64,000 nt of DNA. It comes from Phocoena phocoena. Its lineage: Eukaryota; Chordata; Mammalia; Artiodactyla; Phocoenidae. The stretch lies in NCBI RefSeq assembly GCF_963924675.1, contig NW_027077396.1:870074-934073 (forward strand). The letters are read 5' to 3'. Each line of letters opens with the position of its first letter. Position 1 is the stretch's first letter. Below are positions 1 to 12,800 of the stretch, piece after piece. The position numbers were made by a program, and so were the translations under genes. The notes beneath the pieces were generated by a model, which was not told the origin of the DNA, searched no databases, and saw nothing but the letters and a program-made list of their open reading frames with translations.

Positions 1-3000
1 ACGTTAACACTAAACCGTATCCTAACACATACACACACCCTAAACCGTTGTTGTACACTAACCTGTCCCCTAAACCGTTCCCGTCTCCTAACCCTAACCC
101 TAACCCTAACCCTAACCCTAACCCTTACCCGAAGCCTTACCCTAACACGTCCTCTAATCCTAACCCCTACGCTAACACTAACCCGTACCCTAACACGTAC
201 GCTCAACGTAAACCGTTGTCGTACCCTAACCTGTCCCCTAAACCGTCCCCGTCCCCTAACCCTATCCCTAACCCAGCCCTAACCCTGTCCCAAAGCCTTA
301 CCCTAACCCGTCCCCTAATCCTAACCCGTACGCTAACACTAACCCGTACCCTAACACGTACGCTCACTCTAAACCGTTGTCGTACCCTAACCTCTCCCCT
401 AAACCGTCACCGTCCCCTCACCCTATCCCTAACCCTAACCCTAACCCTAACCCGAACCCTTACCCGAAGCCTTACCCTAAACCGTCCCCTAATCCTAACC
501 CGTACGCTAACACTAACCCGTATCCTAACACGTACGCTCACCCTAAACCTTTGTTGTACCCTAACCTGTCCCCTAAACCGTCCCCGTCCCCTAAGCCTAA
601 CACTAAACCTAACTCTAACCCTTACCCGAAGCCTTACCCTAAACCGTCCCCTAATCCTAACCCGTACGCTAACACTAACCCATACCCTAACACGTACGCT
701 CACCCTAAACCGTTGTCGTACCCTAAGCTGTCCCTTAAACCGTCCCCTTCCACTAACCCTAACCCTTACCCTAACCGTAAACCTTACCCGAACCCTTACC
801 CTAACCCGTCCCCTAATCCTAACCGGTATGCTAACTCTAACCCATACCCTAACACGTACGCTCACCCTAAACCGTTGTCGTACCCTAACCTGTCCCCTAA
901 ACGGTCCCCGTTCCCTAACTCTAACCCTAACCCTAACCTTAACCCTAACCCTTATCCGAAGCCTTACCCTAACTCGTCCCCTAATCCTAACTCGTACGCT
1001 AACACTAACCTGTACCCTAACACGAACGCTCACCCTAAACCGTTGTCGTACTCTAACCTGTCCCCTAAACCGTCCCCGTCCCCTAACCCTAACCCTAACC
1101 CTAACCCTAACCCTAAACCTTTCCCGAAGCCTTACACTAACCCGTCCCCTAATCCTAACCCTTACGATAACACTCAACCGTACCCTAACACATACGCTCA
1201 CCCTAAACCGTTGTCGTACCCTAACCTGTCCCCTAAACCGTCCCCGTCCCCTAACCCTAACCCTAACCCTAACCCTAACCCTTACCCGAAGCCTTACCCT
1301 AATCCATCCCCTAATCCTAACCCGTACGCTAACCCTAACCTGTAGCCTAACACGTACACTCACCATAAACCGTTGTTGTACCATAACCTGTCCCCTAAAC
1401 CGTCCCCATCCCCTAACCCTAACCCTAAACCTAACCCTAACCCTAACCCTTACCCGAAGCCTTACCCTAACACGTCCTCTAATCCTAACCCGTACGCTAA
1501 CACTAACCCGTAACCTAACACGTACGCTCACCCTAAACCGTTGTCGTACCCTAACCTGTCCCCTAAACCGTCCCCATCCCCTAACCCTAACCATAACACT
1601 AACCCTAACCCTTCCCCGAAGCCTTACCCTAACCCATCCCCTAATCCTAACCCATACGATAACACTAACCCGTACCCTAACACGAACGCTCACCCTAAAC
1701 CGTTGTCGTACCCTAACCTGTCCCCTAAACCGTCCCCGTCCTCTAACCCTAACCCTAACCCTAGCCCTAACCCTTACCCGAAGCCTTACCCTAACCCGTC
1801 CCCTAATCCTAACCCGTACGCTAACACTAACCCGTACCCTAACACGTACGCTCACCCTAAACCGTTGTCGTACACTAACCTGTCCCCTAAACTGTCCCCG
1901 TCCATGTCCCCGTCCCCGTCCCCTAACCCTAACCCTAACCCTAACCCTTACCCGAAGCCTTACCCTAACCCATCCCCTAATCCTAACCCGTACGCTAACA
2001 CTAACTCGTACCCTAACACGTAGGGTCACCCTAAACCGTTGTCGTACCCTAACCTGTTCCCTAAACCGTCACCGTCCCCTAAACCTAACCCTAACCCTAA
2101 CCCTAGCCCTAACCCTTACCCGAAGACTTACCCTAACCCGTCCCCTAATCCTAACCCGTACGCTAACACTAAACCGTACCCTAACACGTACGCTCACCCT
2201 AAACCTTTGTCGTACACTAACCTGTCCCCTAAACCGTCCCCGTCCCCTAACCCTAAACCTAACCCTAACCCTTACCCAAAGCCTTACCCTAACCCGTCCT
2301 CTAATCCTAAACCGTACGCTAACACTAACCCATAGCCTAACACGTACGCTCACCATAAACCGTTGTCGTACCCTAACCTGTCCCCTAAACCATCCCGATC
2401 CCCTAACCCTAACCCTAACCCTAACCCTAACCCTTACCTGAAGCCTTACCCGAACCCGTCCCCTAATCCTAACCCGTACGCTAACACTAAACCGTATCCT
2501 AACACATACACACACCCTAAACCGTTGTTGTACACTAACCTGTCCCCTAAACCGTCCCCGTCTCCTAACCCTAACCCTAACCCTAACCCTAAACCTTACC
2601 CGAATCCTTACCCTAACACGTCCTCTAATCCTAACCCGTACGCTAACACTAACCCGTACCCTAACACGTACGCTCAACGTAAACCGTTGTCTTACCCTAA
2701 CCTGTCCCCTAAACCGTCCCCGTCCCCTAACCCTATCCCTAACACTAATCCTAAACCTGACCAGAAGCCTTACCCTAACCTGTCCCCTAATTCTAACCCG
2801 TACGCTAACACTAACCCGTACCCTAACACGTACGCTCACCCTAAACCGTTCTCGTACTCTAACCTGTCCCCTAAATCGTCACCATCCCCTAACCGTAACC
2901 CTAACCCTAAACCTAACCCTAAACCTTACCCGAAGCCTTACCCTAACCCGTCCCATAATCCTAACCCTTACGATAACACTAAACCGTACCCTAACACGTA

Positions 3001-4271
3001 CGCTCACCCTAAACCGTTGTCGTACACTAACCTGTCCCCTAAACCGGCCCCGTCCCGTAACCCTAACCCTAACACTAGCCCTAATCCTTACCCGAAGCCT
3101 TACCCTAACCCGTCCCCTAATCCTAACCCGTACGCTATCACTAACCCTTACCCTAACACGAACGCACACCCTAAACCGTTGTCGTACACTAACCTATCCC
3201 CTAAACTGTCCCCGTACCCGTCCCCGTCCCCTAAACCTAACCCTAACCCTAACCCTAACCTGTCCCCTAAACTGTCCCCGTCACCTAACCCTAACCCTAA
3301 CCCTAACCCTAACCCTAAACCTTACCCGAAGCCTTACCGTAAACCGTCCCCTAATCCTAACCCATACGATAACACTAACCCGTACCCTAACACGTACGCT
3401 CACCCTAAACCGTTGTCGTACCCTAACCTGTCCCCTAAACCGTCCCCGTCCCCTAATCCTAACCCTAACCCTAACCCTAACCCTAACCCTTACCCTTACC
3501 CGAAGCCTTACCATAACCCATCCCCTAATCCTAACCCGTATGCTAACACTAACCCGTACCCTAACACGTACGCTCACCCTAAACCGTTGTCGTACACTAA
3601 CCTGTCCCCTAAACCATCCCCGTCCCCTACCCCTAACCCTAACCCTAACCCTAACCCTTACCCGAAGCCTTACCGTAACCCATCCCCTAATCCTAAACCA
3701 TACGATAACACTAACCCGTACCCTAACACGTACGCTCACCCTAAACCGTTGTCGTACCCTAACCTGTCCCCTAAACCGTCCCCGTCCCCTAACCCTAACC
3801 CTAACCCTAACCCTAGCCCTTACCTGAAGCCTTACCCTAACCCGTCCCCTAATCCTAACCCTTACGCCAACACTAACCTGTACCCTAACACGTACGCTCA
3901 CCCTAAACCGTTGTCGTACCCTAACCTGTCCCCTAAACCGTCCCCGTCCCCTAACCCTAACCCTAACCCTAACCCTAACCCTGTCCCTTACACGAAGCCT
4001 TACCCTAACCCGTCCCCTAATCCTAACCCGTATGCTAACTCTAACCCGTACCCTAACACGTACGCTCACCCTAAACCGTTGTCGTATCCTAACCTGTCCC
4101 CTAAACCGTCCCCGTTCCCTAACCCTAACCCTAACCCTAACCTTAACCCTAACCCTTATCCGAAGCCTTACACTAAACCGTCCCCTAATCCTAACTCGTA
4201 CGCTAACACTAACACGTACGCTCACCCTAAATCGTTGTCGTACTCTAACCTGTCCCCTAAACCGTCCCCTA
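1..4271. repeat. Mixed array segment, left end
   Basis: About 26 monomers with tails of varying length. Landmarks CGCTCA or its variants fall at 361, 535, 697, 859, 1027, 1195 and 1357, giving spacings of 174, 162, 162, 168, 168 and 162 bp. Bases 1-270 are repeated with few changes at about 2478-2750, identified by ACACATACACACACCC and TACGCTCAACGTAAACC. A single-base phase loss lies at 272-276 (CCCAG in place of a hexamer), and this explains why that offset of 2,477 is one short of a multiple of six. CCCCGT hexamers are expanded around 1900-1920 and 3208-3230. No coding or RNA feature is visible. Confidence 0.9.
3235..3282. repeat. Internally truncated monomer: tail joined directly to CCTGTC
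   Basis: The CCCTAA tail ending at 3258 runs straight into CCTGTCCCCTAAACTG at 3259, which is slot 19. Slots 1-18 (108 bp) are missing. Tail and slot 19 share the string CCCTAACC, so slippage or template switching at this microhomology is a simple explanation. An independent copy of the same event is at 41791-41840. Confidence 0.85.
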
Positions 4272-4275
4272 ACCC
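4201..4275. repeat. Monomer with 12-bp and 6-bp core deletions
   Basis: CGCTAACACTAACACGTACG lacks the two hexamers that normally lie between CACTAA and CACGTA. Shortly after, one CCCCGT hexamer before the tail is missing. The same pair of deletions is present at about 42730-42800, marking common descent with that distant segment. Confidence 0.85.
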
Positions 4276-7200
4276 TAACCCTAACCCTAATCCTTACCCG
4301 AAGCCTTACCCTAACCCGTCTCCTAATCCTAACCCTTACGATAACACTAACCCGTACCCTAACACGTACGCTTACCCTAAACCGTTGTCGTACACTAACC
4401 AGTCCACTAAACCGTCTCCGTCACCTAACCCTAACCCTAACCCTAACCCTAACCCTAACCCGAACCCTTAACCGAAGCCTTACCCTAAACCGTCCCCTAA
4501 TCCTAACCCTCATGCTAACTCTAACCCGTACCCTAACTCGTACGCTCACCCTAAACCGTTGTCATACACTAACCTTTCCCCTAAACCTTCCCCGTTCCCT
4601 AAACCTAACCCTAACCCTAACCCTAACCCTAACACTTACCCGAAACCTTACACTAAACCGTCCCCTAATCCTAAACCGTACGCTAACACTAAACCGTACC
4701 CTAACATGTACGCTCAACCTAAACCGTTGTCGTACCCTAACCCCTCCCCTAAACCGTCCCCGTCCCCTAACCCTAAACCTAACCCTAACCCTAACCCTTA
4801 CCCGAAGCCTTACCCTAACCCGTCCCCTAATCCTAACACGTACGCTAACACTAAAGCGTACCCTAACACATACGCACACCCTAAACCGTTGTCGTACACT
4901 AACCTGTCCCCTAAACTGTCCCCGTCTCCTAACCCTAACCCTAACCCTAACCCTAACCCTAACCCTTACCCGAAGCCTTACCCTAACCCGTCCTCTAATC
5001 CTAACCCATACGCTAACACTAACCCGTACCCTAACACGTACGCTCACCCTAAACCGTTGTCGTACCCTAACCTGTCCCCTAAACCGTCCCCGTCCCCTAA
5101 CCCTAACCCTAACCCTAACCCTAACACCCGAAGCCTTACACTAACCCGTCCCCAAATCCTAACCCGTACGCTAACACTAACCCGTACCCTAACACGTACG
5201 CTCACCCTAAACCGTTGTCGTACCCTAACCTGGCCCCTAAACCGTCAACGTCCCCGAACCCTAACCCTAACCCTAACCCGAACCCTTACCGGAAGCCTTA
5301 CCCTAATCCGTCCCCTAATCCTAACCCGTACGCTAACACTAACACGTACCCTAACATGTACGCTCACCCTAAAGCGTTGTCGTACCCTAACCTGTCCCCT
5401 AAACCGTCACCGTACCCTAACCCTAAACCTAAACCTAACCCTAACCCGAAACCTTACCCGAAGCCTTACCCTAACCCGTCCCCAATCCTAACCCGTACGC
5501 TAACACTAACCCGTACCCTAACACGTATGCTCACCCTAAACCGTTGTCGTACCCTAACCTGTCCCCTAAACCGTCGCCATCATCTAACCCTAACCCTAAC
5601 CCTAACCCTAACCCTAACCCTTACCCAAAGCCTTACTCTAACCCATCCCCTAATCCTAACCCGTACGCTAACAGTAACCCGTACCCTAACACGTACGCTC
5701 ACCCTAAACCATTGTCATACCCTAACCAGTACCCTAAACCATCCCCGTCCCCTATCCCTATCCCTGACCCTAACCCTAACCCTTACCCGAAGCCTTATCC
5801 TAACCCGTCCCCTAATCCTAACCCGTCAGCTAACACTAACCCATACCCTAAAAGGTACGCTCACCCTAAACCTTTGTCGTACCCTAACCTGTCCCCTAAA
5901 CCGTCCCCGTCCCCTAACCCTAACCCTAACCCTAACCCTAACCCTTTCCCGAAGCCTTACACTAACCCATCCCCTAATCCTAACCCGTACGCTAACACTA
6001 ACCCGTAGCCTAACACGTACGCTCATCATAAACCGTTGTCGTACCATAACCTGTCCCCTAAACGGTCCCCGTCCCCTAACCCTAACCCTAACCATAACCC
6101 TAAACCTAACCCTTACCCGAGGCCTTATCCTAACCCGTCCCCTAATCCTAACCTGTACGCTAACACTAACCCGTACCCTAACACGTACGCTCACCCTAAA
6201 TCGTTGTCGTACACTAACCTGTCCCCTAAACCATCCCCGTCCCCGTCCCCTAACCCTAACCCTAACCCTAACCCTTACCCGAAGCCTTACCCTAACCCGT
6301 CCCCTAATCCTAACCCGTTGGCTAACACTAACCCGTACACTAACACGTATGCTCACCTTAAACCGTTGTCGTACCCTAACCTGTCCCCTAAACCGTCCCC
6401 GTCCCCTAACCCTAACCCTAACCCTAACCCTTACCCGAAGCCTTACACTAACCCGTCCCCTAATCCTAAACCGTACGCTAACACTAAACCGTACCCTAAC
6501 ACGTACGCTCACCCTAAACCGTTGTCGTACACTAACCTGTCCCCTAAACCGTCCCCGTCCCCTAACCCTAACCCTAACCCTAATCCTAACACTTACCCGA
6601 AGCCTTACCGTAACCCGTCCCCTAATCCTAACCTGTACGCTAACACTAAAGTGTACCCTAACACATACGCACACCCTAAACCATTGTCGTACACTAACCT
6701 GTCCCCTAAACCGTCCCCGTCTCCTAACCCTAACCCTAACCCTAAACCTAACCCTATCCCTTACCTGAAGCCTTACCCTAACCCGTCCTCTAATCCTAAC
6801 CCGTACGCTAACACTAACCGGTACCCTAACACGTACGCTCACCCTAAAACGTTGTCGTACCCTAACCTGTCCCCTAAAACGTCCCCGTCCCCTAACCCTA
6901 ACCCTAACCCTAACCCTTACCCGAAGCCTTACACTAACCCATCCCCTAATCCTAACCCGTACGCTAACACTAACCCGTACCCTAACACGTACGCTCACCC
7001 TAAACCGTTGTCGTACACTAACCTGTCCCCTAAACCGTCCCCGTCCCCTAACCCTAACCCTAACCCTAACCCAAACCCTAACCCTTACCCGAAGCCTTAC
7101 CCTAACCCTTCCCCTAATTCTAACCCATACGATAACACTAACCTGTACCCTAACACGTACGCTCACCCTAAACCGTTGTCATACACTAACCTGTCCCCTA

Positions 7201-7740
7201 AACCGTCCCCTTCCCCGTCCCCTAACCCTAACCCTAACCGTAACCCTAACCCTTACCCGAAGCCTTACCCTAACCCGTCCCCTAATCCTAAACCATACAC
7301 TAACACTAACCCGTACCCTAACACGTACACTCACCCTAAATCGTTGTCGTACCCTAACCTGTCCCGTAAACCGTCCCTGTCCCCTAACCCTAACCCTAAC
7401 CCTAACCCTAACCCTTACCCGAAGCCTTACCCTAACCCATCCCCTAATCCTAACCCGTATGATAACACTAACCCGTAGCCTAACACTTACGCTCACCATA
7501 AACCGTTGTCGTATCATAACCTGTCCCCTAAACGGTCCCCGTCCCCTAACCCTAACCCTAACCCTAACCCTAACCCTGTCCCTTACCCGAAGCCTTACCC
7601 TAACCCGTCCCCTAATCCTAACCCGTACGCTAACACTAAACCGTACCCTAACACATACGCACACCCTAAACCGTAGTCGTACACTAACCTGTCCCCTAAA
7701 CCGTCCCCGTCTCCTAACCCTAACCCTAACCCTAACCCTA
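4272..7740. repeat. Segmental block AB, copy 1 (about 3.47 kb)
   Basis: This block is repeated at 27652-31120 with a constant offset of 23,380 bp. By eye I found only about a dozen substitutions and no net length change, so identity is around 99.5 percent. Examples are GTACCC to GTACCG near 5031/28411, TGGCCCC to TGTCCCC near 5231/28611 and AATTCTA to AATCCTA near 7118/30498. Both edges lie in CCCTAA tracts. It contains a 4-bp loss at 5121-5130 (CTAACACCCGAAG) and a 1-bp loss at 5483, each shifting the hexamer phase and each shared with the other copies. Its first 0.9 kb recurs again at 34.05-34.95 kb and 42.8-43.7 kb. Confidence 0.9.
4795..4962. repeat. Representative 'GCACAC-class' monomer (168 bp)
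   Basis: This monomer carries a linked set of variants that distinguishes a subfamily. It has ACATACGCACAC at 4868-4879 in place of ACGTACGCTCAC, and GTCTCCTAAC instead of GTCCCCTAAC just before the variable tail. In the following monomer, CGTCCTCTAATCC replaces CGTCCCCTAATCC near 4989. The same three-part combination recurs with ACATACGCACAC at 6663, 7653, 11773, 13279, 15409, 17245, 19423, 21259, 23761, 28248, 30043, 31033, 34650, 36277, 37267 and 43398, not every one checked at all three sites. Co-inheritance of separated variants means that blocks larger than one monomer are copied. It is a useful anchor for higher-order periods. Confidence 0.85.
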
Positions 7741-10700
7741 ACCCTAACCCTTACCCGAAGCCTTACCCTAACACGTCCTCTAATCCTAACCCGTATGCTA
7801 ACACTAACCCGTACCCTAACACGTACGCTCACCCTAAACCGTTGTCGTACTCTAACCTGTACCCTAAAACGTCCCCGTCCCCTAACCCTAACCCTAACCC
7901 TAACCCTAACCCTGACCCGAAGCCTTACCCTAACCTGTCCCCTAATCCTAACCCGTACGCTAACACTAACCCGTACCCTAACAGGTACGCTCACCCTAAA
8001 GCGTTGTCATACCCTAACCTGTCCCCTAAACCTTCACCGTCCCCTCACCCTAACCCTAACCCTAACCCTAACCCGAACCCTTACCCGAAGCCTTACCCTA
8101 AACCGTCCCCTAATCCTAACCCGTACGATAACACTAACCCTTACCCTAACACGTGCGCTGACCCTAAAACTTTGTCGTACCCTAACCTGTCCACTAAACC
8201 GTCCCCGTCCGCTAACCCTAACAATAACCCTAACCCTAACACTTACCCGAAGCCTTACCCTAACCCGTCCCCTAATCCTAACCCGTACGCTAACACTAAA
8301 CCGTACCCTAACACGTACGCTCACCATAAACCATTGTCGTACACTAACCTGTCCCTTAAACCGTCCCCGTCCCCTAACCCTAACCCTAACCCTAACCCTA
8401 ACCCTAACCCTTACCCGAAGCCTTACACTAACCCGTCCCCTAATCCTAACCCGTATGCTAACTCTAACCCGTACCCTAACACGTACGCTCACCCTAAACC
8501 GTTGTCGTATCCTAACCTGTCCCCTAAACCGTCCCCGTTCCCTAACCCTAAACCCTAACCCTAACCTTAACCCTAACCCTTATCCGAAGCCTTACACTAA
8601 ACCGTCCCCTAATCCTAACTCGTACGCTAACACTAACACGTACCCTAACACGTACGCTCACCCTAAACCGTTGTCGTACCCTAACCTGTCCCCTAAACCG
8701 TCGCCATCATCTAACCCTAACCCTAACCCTAACCCTAACCCTTACCCAAAGCCTTACTCTAACCCATCCCCTAATCCTAACCCGTACGCTAACCCTAACC
8801 CGTACCCTAACACGTACGCTCACCCTAAACAATTGTCATACCCTAACCAGTACACTAAACCATCCCCGTCCCCTATCCCTAACCCTAACCCTAACCCTAA
8901 CCCTTACCCGAAGCCTTACCCTAACCCGTCCCCAATCCTAACCCGTCAGCTAACACTAACCCATACCCTAAAAGGTACGCTCACCCTAAACCGTTGTCGT
9001 CCCCTAACCTGTCCCCTAAACCGTCCCCGTCCACTAACCCTAACCCTAACCCTAACCCTAACCCTTTCCCGAAGCCTTACCCTAACCCATCCCCTAATCC
9101 TAACCCGTACGCTAACACTAACCCGTAGCCTAACACATACGCTCATCAGAAACCGTTGTCGTACCATAACCTGTCCCCTAAACGGTCCCCGTCCCCTAAC
9201 CCTAACCCTAACCCTAACCCTAACCCTAACCCTTACCCGAGGCCTTACACTAACCCGTCCCCTAATCCTAACCCCTACGCTAACCCTAAACCGTACCCTA
9301 ACACATATGCACACCCTAAACCGTTGTCGTACACTAACCTGTCCCCTAAACCGTCCCCATCCCCTAACACTAACCCTAACCCTAACCCTAACCATAACAC
9401 TTACCTGAAGCCTTACACTAACCCGTCCCGTAATCCTAAAACTTACGCTAACACTAAACCGTACCCTAACACGTACGCTCACCCTAAACCGTTGTCGCAC
9501 ACTAACCTGTCCCCTAAACCGTCCCCGTCCCCTAACCCTAACCCTAACCTGACCCTAACCCTTACCCGAAGCCTTACCCTAACCCATCCCCTAATCCTAT
9601 CCCGTACGCTACCACTAAACCGTACCCTAACACGTACGCTAACCCTAAACCGTTGTCCTACCATAACCTTGCCCCTAAACCGTCCCCGTCCCCTAACCCT
9701 AACCCTAACCCTAACCCTAACCCTAACAATTACCCGAAGCCTTACCCTAATCCGTCCCCTAATCCTAACCCGTACGCTAACACTAACCCATACCCTAACA
9801 CGTACGCTCACCCTAAACAGTTGTCGTACCCTAATCTCTCCCCTAAACCGTCGCCTTCACCTAACACTCACCCTAACCCTAACCCTAACCCTTACCCGAA
9901 GCCTTAACCTAACCCGTCCCCTAATCCTAACCCGTATGCTAACACTAACCCGTACCCTAACACGTACGCTCAACCTAAACCGTTGTCATACACTAACCTG
10001 TCTGCTAAACCTTCCCCATCCCCTAACCCTAACCCTAACCCTAACCCTAATCCTTACCCGAAGCCTTACCGTAACCCGTACCCTAATCCTAATCCGTACG
10101 CTAACACTAACCCGTACCCTAACACGTATGCTCACCCCAAACCGTTGTTGTACCCTAACCTGTCCCCTAAACCGTCCCCGTCCCCTAACCTTAAACCTAA
10201 CCCTAACCCTAACCCTAACCCTTACCCGAAGCCGTACCTTAACCCGTCCCCTAATCCTAACCCGTACGCAAACACTAACACGTACCCTAACACGTACGCT
10301 CACCATAAACCATTGTCGTACCCTAACCTGTCCCCTAAACCTTCCCCATCCCCTAAACTTAACCCTAACCGTAACCCTAAACCTAACACTTACCCGAAGC
10401 CTTACCCTAACCCGTCCCCTAATCCTAACACGTATGCTAACACTAACCCGTACCCTAACACATACGCTCACACTAAATCGTTGTCGTACCCTAACCTGTC
10501 CCCTAAAACGTCCCCGTCCCCTAAACCTAACCCTAACCCTAACCTAAACCTAACCCTTTCCCGAAGGCTTACCGTAACCCATCCCCTAATCCTAAACCGT
10601 ACACTAACACTAACCCGGACCCTAACACGTACGCTCACCCTAAACCGTTGTCGTATTCTAACCTGTCCCCTAAACAGTCCCCGTCTCCTAACCCTAAGCC

Positions 10701-12800
10701 TAACCCTAACCCTAACCCTTACCCGAAGCCTTAACCTAACCAGTCCCCTAATCCTAACCCGTATGCTAACACTAACCCGTACCCTAACACGTACGCTCAG
10801 CCTAAACCGTTGTCGAACCCTAACCTGTCCGCTAAACCTTCCCCATCCCCTAACCCTAACCCTAACCCTAACCTTAAACCTAATCCTTACCCGAAGCCTT
10901 ACCCTAACCCGTACCCTAATCCTAATCCGTACGCTAAAACTAACCCGTACCCTAACACGTACGCTCACCCTAAACCGTTGTCGTACTCTAACGTGTCACC
11001 TAAACCGTCCCCGTCCCCTAAAACTAACCCTAACCCTAACCCTTACCCGAAGCCTTACCCTAACCCGTCCCCTAATCCTAACACTTACGATAACACTAAC
11101 CCGTACCCTAACACGTACGCTCACCCTAAACCGTTGTCGTACCCTAACCTGTCCACTAAACCGTCCCCGTTCCCTAACCCTAACCCTAACCCTAACCCTA
11201 ACCCTTACCCGAAGCCTTACCCTAACCCGTCCCCTAATCCTAAACCGTACGCTAACACTAACCCGTACCCTAACACGTACACTCACCCTAAACCTTTGTC
11301 ATACACTGACCTGTCCCCTAAATCGTCCCCGTCCCCGTCCCCTAACCCCAACTTTAACCCTAACCCTAACACTTACCCGAAGCCTTACACTAACCCGTCA
11401 CCTAATCCTAACCCGTATGCTAACACTAACCCGTACCCTAACACGTACGCTCACCCTAAACCGTTGTCGTACCCTAACCTGTCCCCTAAACCGTCCCCGT
11501 CTCCTAACCCTAACCCTAACCCTAAGCCTAACCCTTACCCGAAGCCTTACACTAACCCATCCCCTAATCCTAACCCGTACGCTAACACTAACCCTTAGCC
11601 TAACACGTACGCTCACCATAAACCGTTGTTGTACCATAACCTGTCCCCTAAACCGTCCCCGTCCCCGTCCCCTAACCCTGACCCTAACCCTAACCCTAAC
11701 CCTTACCCAAAGCCTTACCCTAAACCGTCCCCTAATCCTAACCCGTACGCTAACACTACACCGTACCCTAACACATACGCACACCCTAAACCGTTGTCAT
11801 ACACTAACCTGTCCCCTAAACCGTCCCTGTCTCCTAACCCTAACCCTAACCCTAACCCTAACCCTAACCCTAACCCTGACCCGAAGCCTTATACTCACAC
11901 GTCCTCTAATCCTAACCCATACGCTAACACTAACCCGTACCCTAACACGTACGATCACCCTAAACCGTTGTCGTACCCTAACCTGTCGCCTAAACCGTCC
12001 CCGTCTCCTAACTCTAACCCTAACCCTAACCCTAACCCTTACCCGAAGCCTTATCCTAACCCGTCCCCTAATCCTAACCCGTCCGCTAACACTAACCCGT
12101 ACCCTAACACGTACGCCCACCCTAAACCATTGTCGTACCCTAACCTGTCCCCTAAACCGTCACCGTCCCCTAAACCTAACCCTAACCCTAACCCTAACCC
12201 TAACCCTTACCCGAAGCCTTACACTAACCCGTCCCCTAATCCTAACCCGTACGCTAACACTAACCCGTACCCTAACACGTACGCTCACCCTAAACCGTTG
12301 TCGTATCCTAACCTGTCCCCTAAACCGTCCCCGTCCCCTAACCCTAACCCTAACCCTAACCCTAACACTAACACTTACCCGAAGCCTTACCCTTACCCGT
12401 TCCCTAATCCTAACCCATACGATAACACTAAACTGTACCCTAACCCGTACTCTCACCCTAAACCGTTGTCATACACTAACCTGTCCCCTAAACTTTCCCC
12501 GTCCCCTAACCCTAACCCTAACCCTAACCCTATCCCTAAACCTTACCCGAAGCCTTACCCTAACCCATCCCCTAATCCTAAACCGTACGCTAACACTAAC
12601 CCGTACCCTAACACGTACGCTCACCCTAAACCGTTGTCGTACACTAACCTGTCCCCCAAACCGTCCCCGTCCCCTAACCCTAACCCTAACCCTAACCCTA
12701 ACCCTAAACCTAACCCTAAACCTAACGCTTACCCGAAGCCTTACCGTAAACCGTCCCCTAATCCTAACCCATACGATAACACTAACCCGTACACTAACAC
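7741..12800. repeat. Mixed array segment with partial echoes of earlier blocks
   Basis: About 30 monomers. The stretch 8.69-9.23 kb (marker CGCCATCATCTAACC) resembles 5.57-6.12 kb. The monomer near 8.46 kb (marker GTATGCTAACTC followed by CCGTTCCCTAAC) resembles those near 4.03 and 42.56 kb. The stretch 8.7-9.35 kb resembles 39.1-39.8 kb, including ACATATGCACAC at 9303. Phase changes lie at 8551 (plus one base), 8933, 9548-9552 and about 10543 (minus one each). No other content is visible. Confidence 0.88.
12204..12371. repeat. Representative 168-bp monomer (28 hexamers)
   Basis: This monomer is close to the array consensus and defines the slot numbering used here. Slot 1 is CCCTTA, slot 2 CCCGAA and slot 3 GCCTTA. 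Slots 4, 6, 12, 15, 18 and 20 are normally canonical CCCTAA. Slots 7, 9 and 10 are one-step variants (TCCTAA, CGCTAA, CACTAA). Slots 5, 8, 11, 13, 16, 17, 19, 21 and 22 carry GT at positions 4-5. Slots 23 onward are the variable CCCTAA tail, here six hexamers, the last of them CACTAA. The CGTACG palindrome occurs twice in the core, about 36 bp apart. The next monomer starts with CACTTA at 12372. The phase is inferred by eye and any other start point in the cycle would be equally valid. Confidence 0.93.

Noticed and set aside
48..2441. Apparent proline-rich protein starting near the left end
   Set aside because: It is satellite sequence in the Pro-Asn frame that shifts to the Leu-Thr frame at the one-base loss at 272-276. 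Nothing distinguishes it from the rest of the array.
12204..12371. CENP-B box
   Set aside because: The minus strand has TTCG followed by a suitably placed A near CCCGAAG, but the required CGGG at the end of the motif is absent (it reads GTTA). No other place in the consensus fits better.
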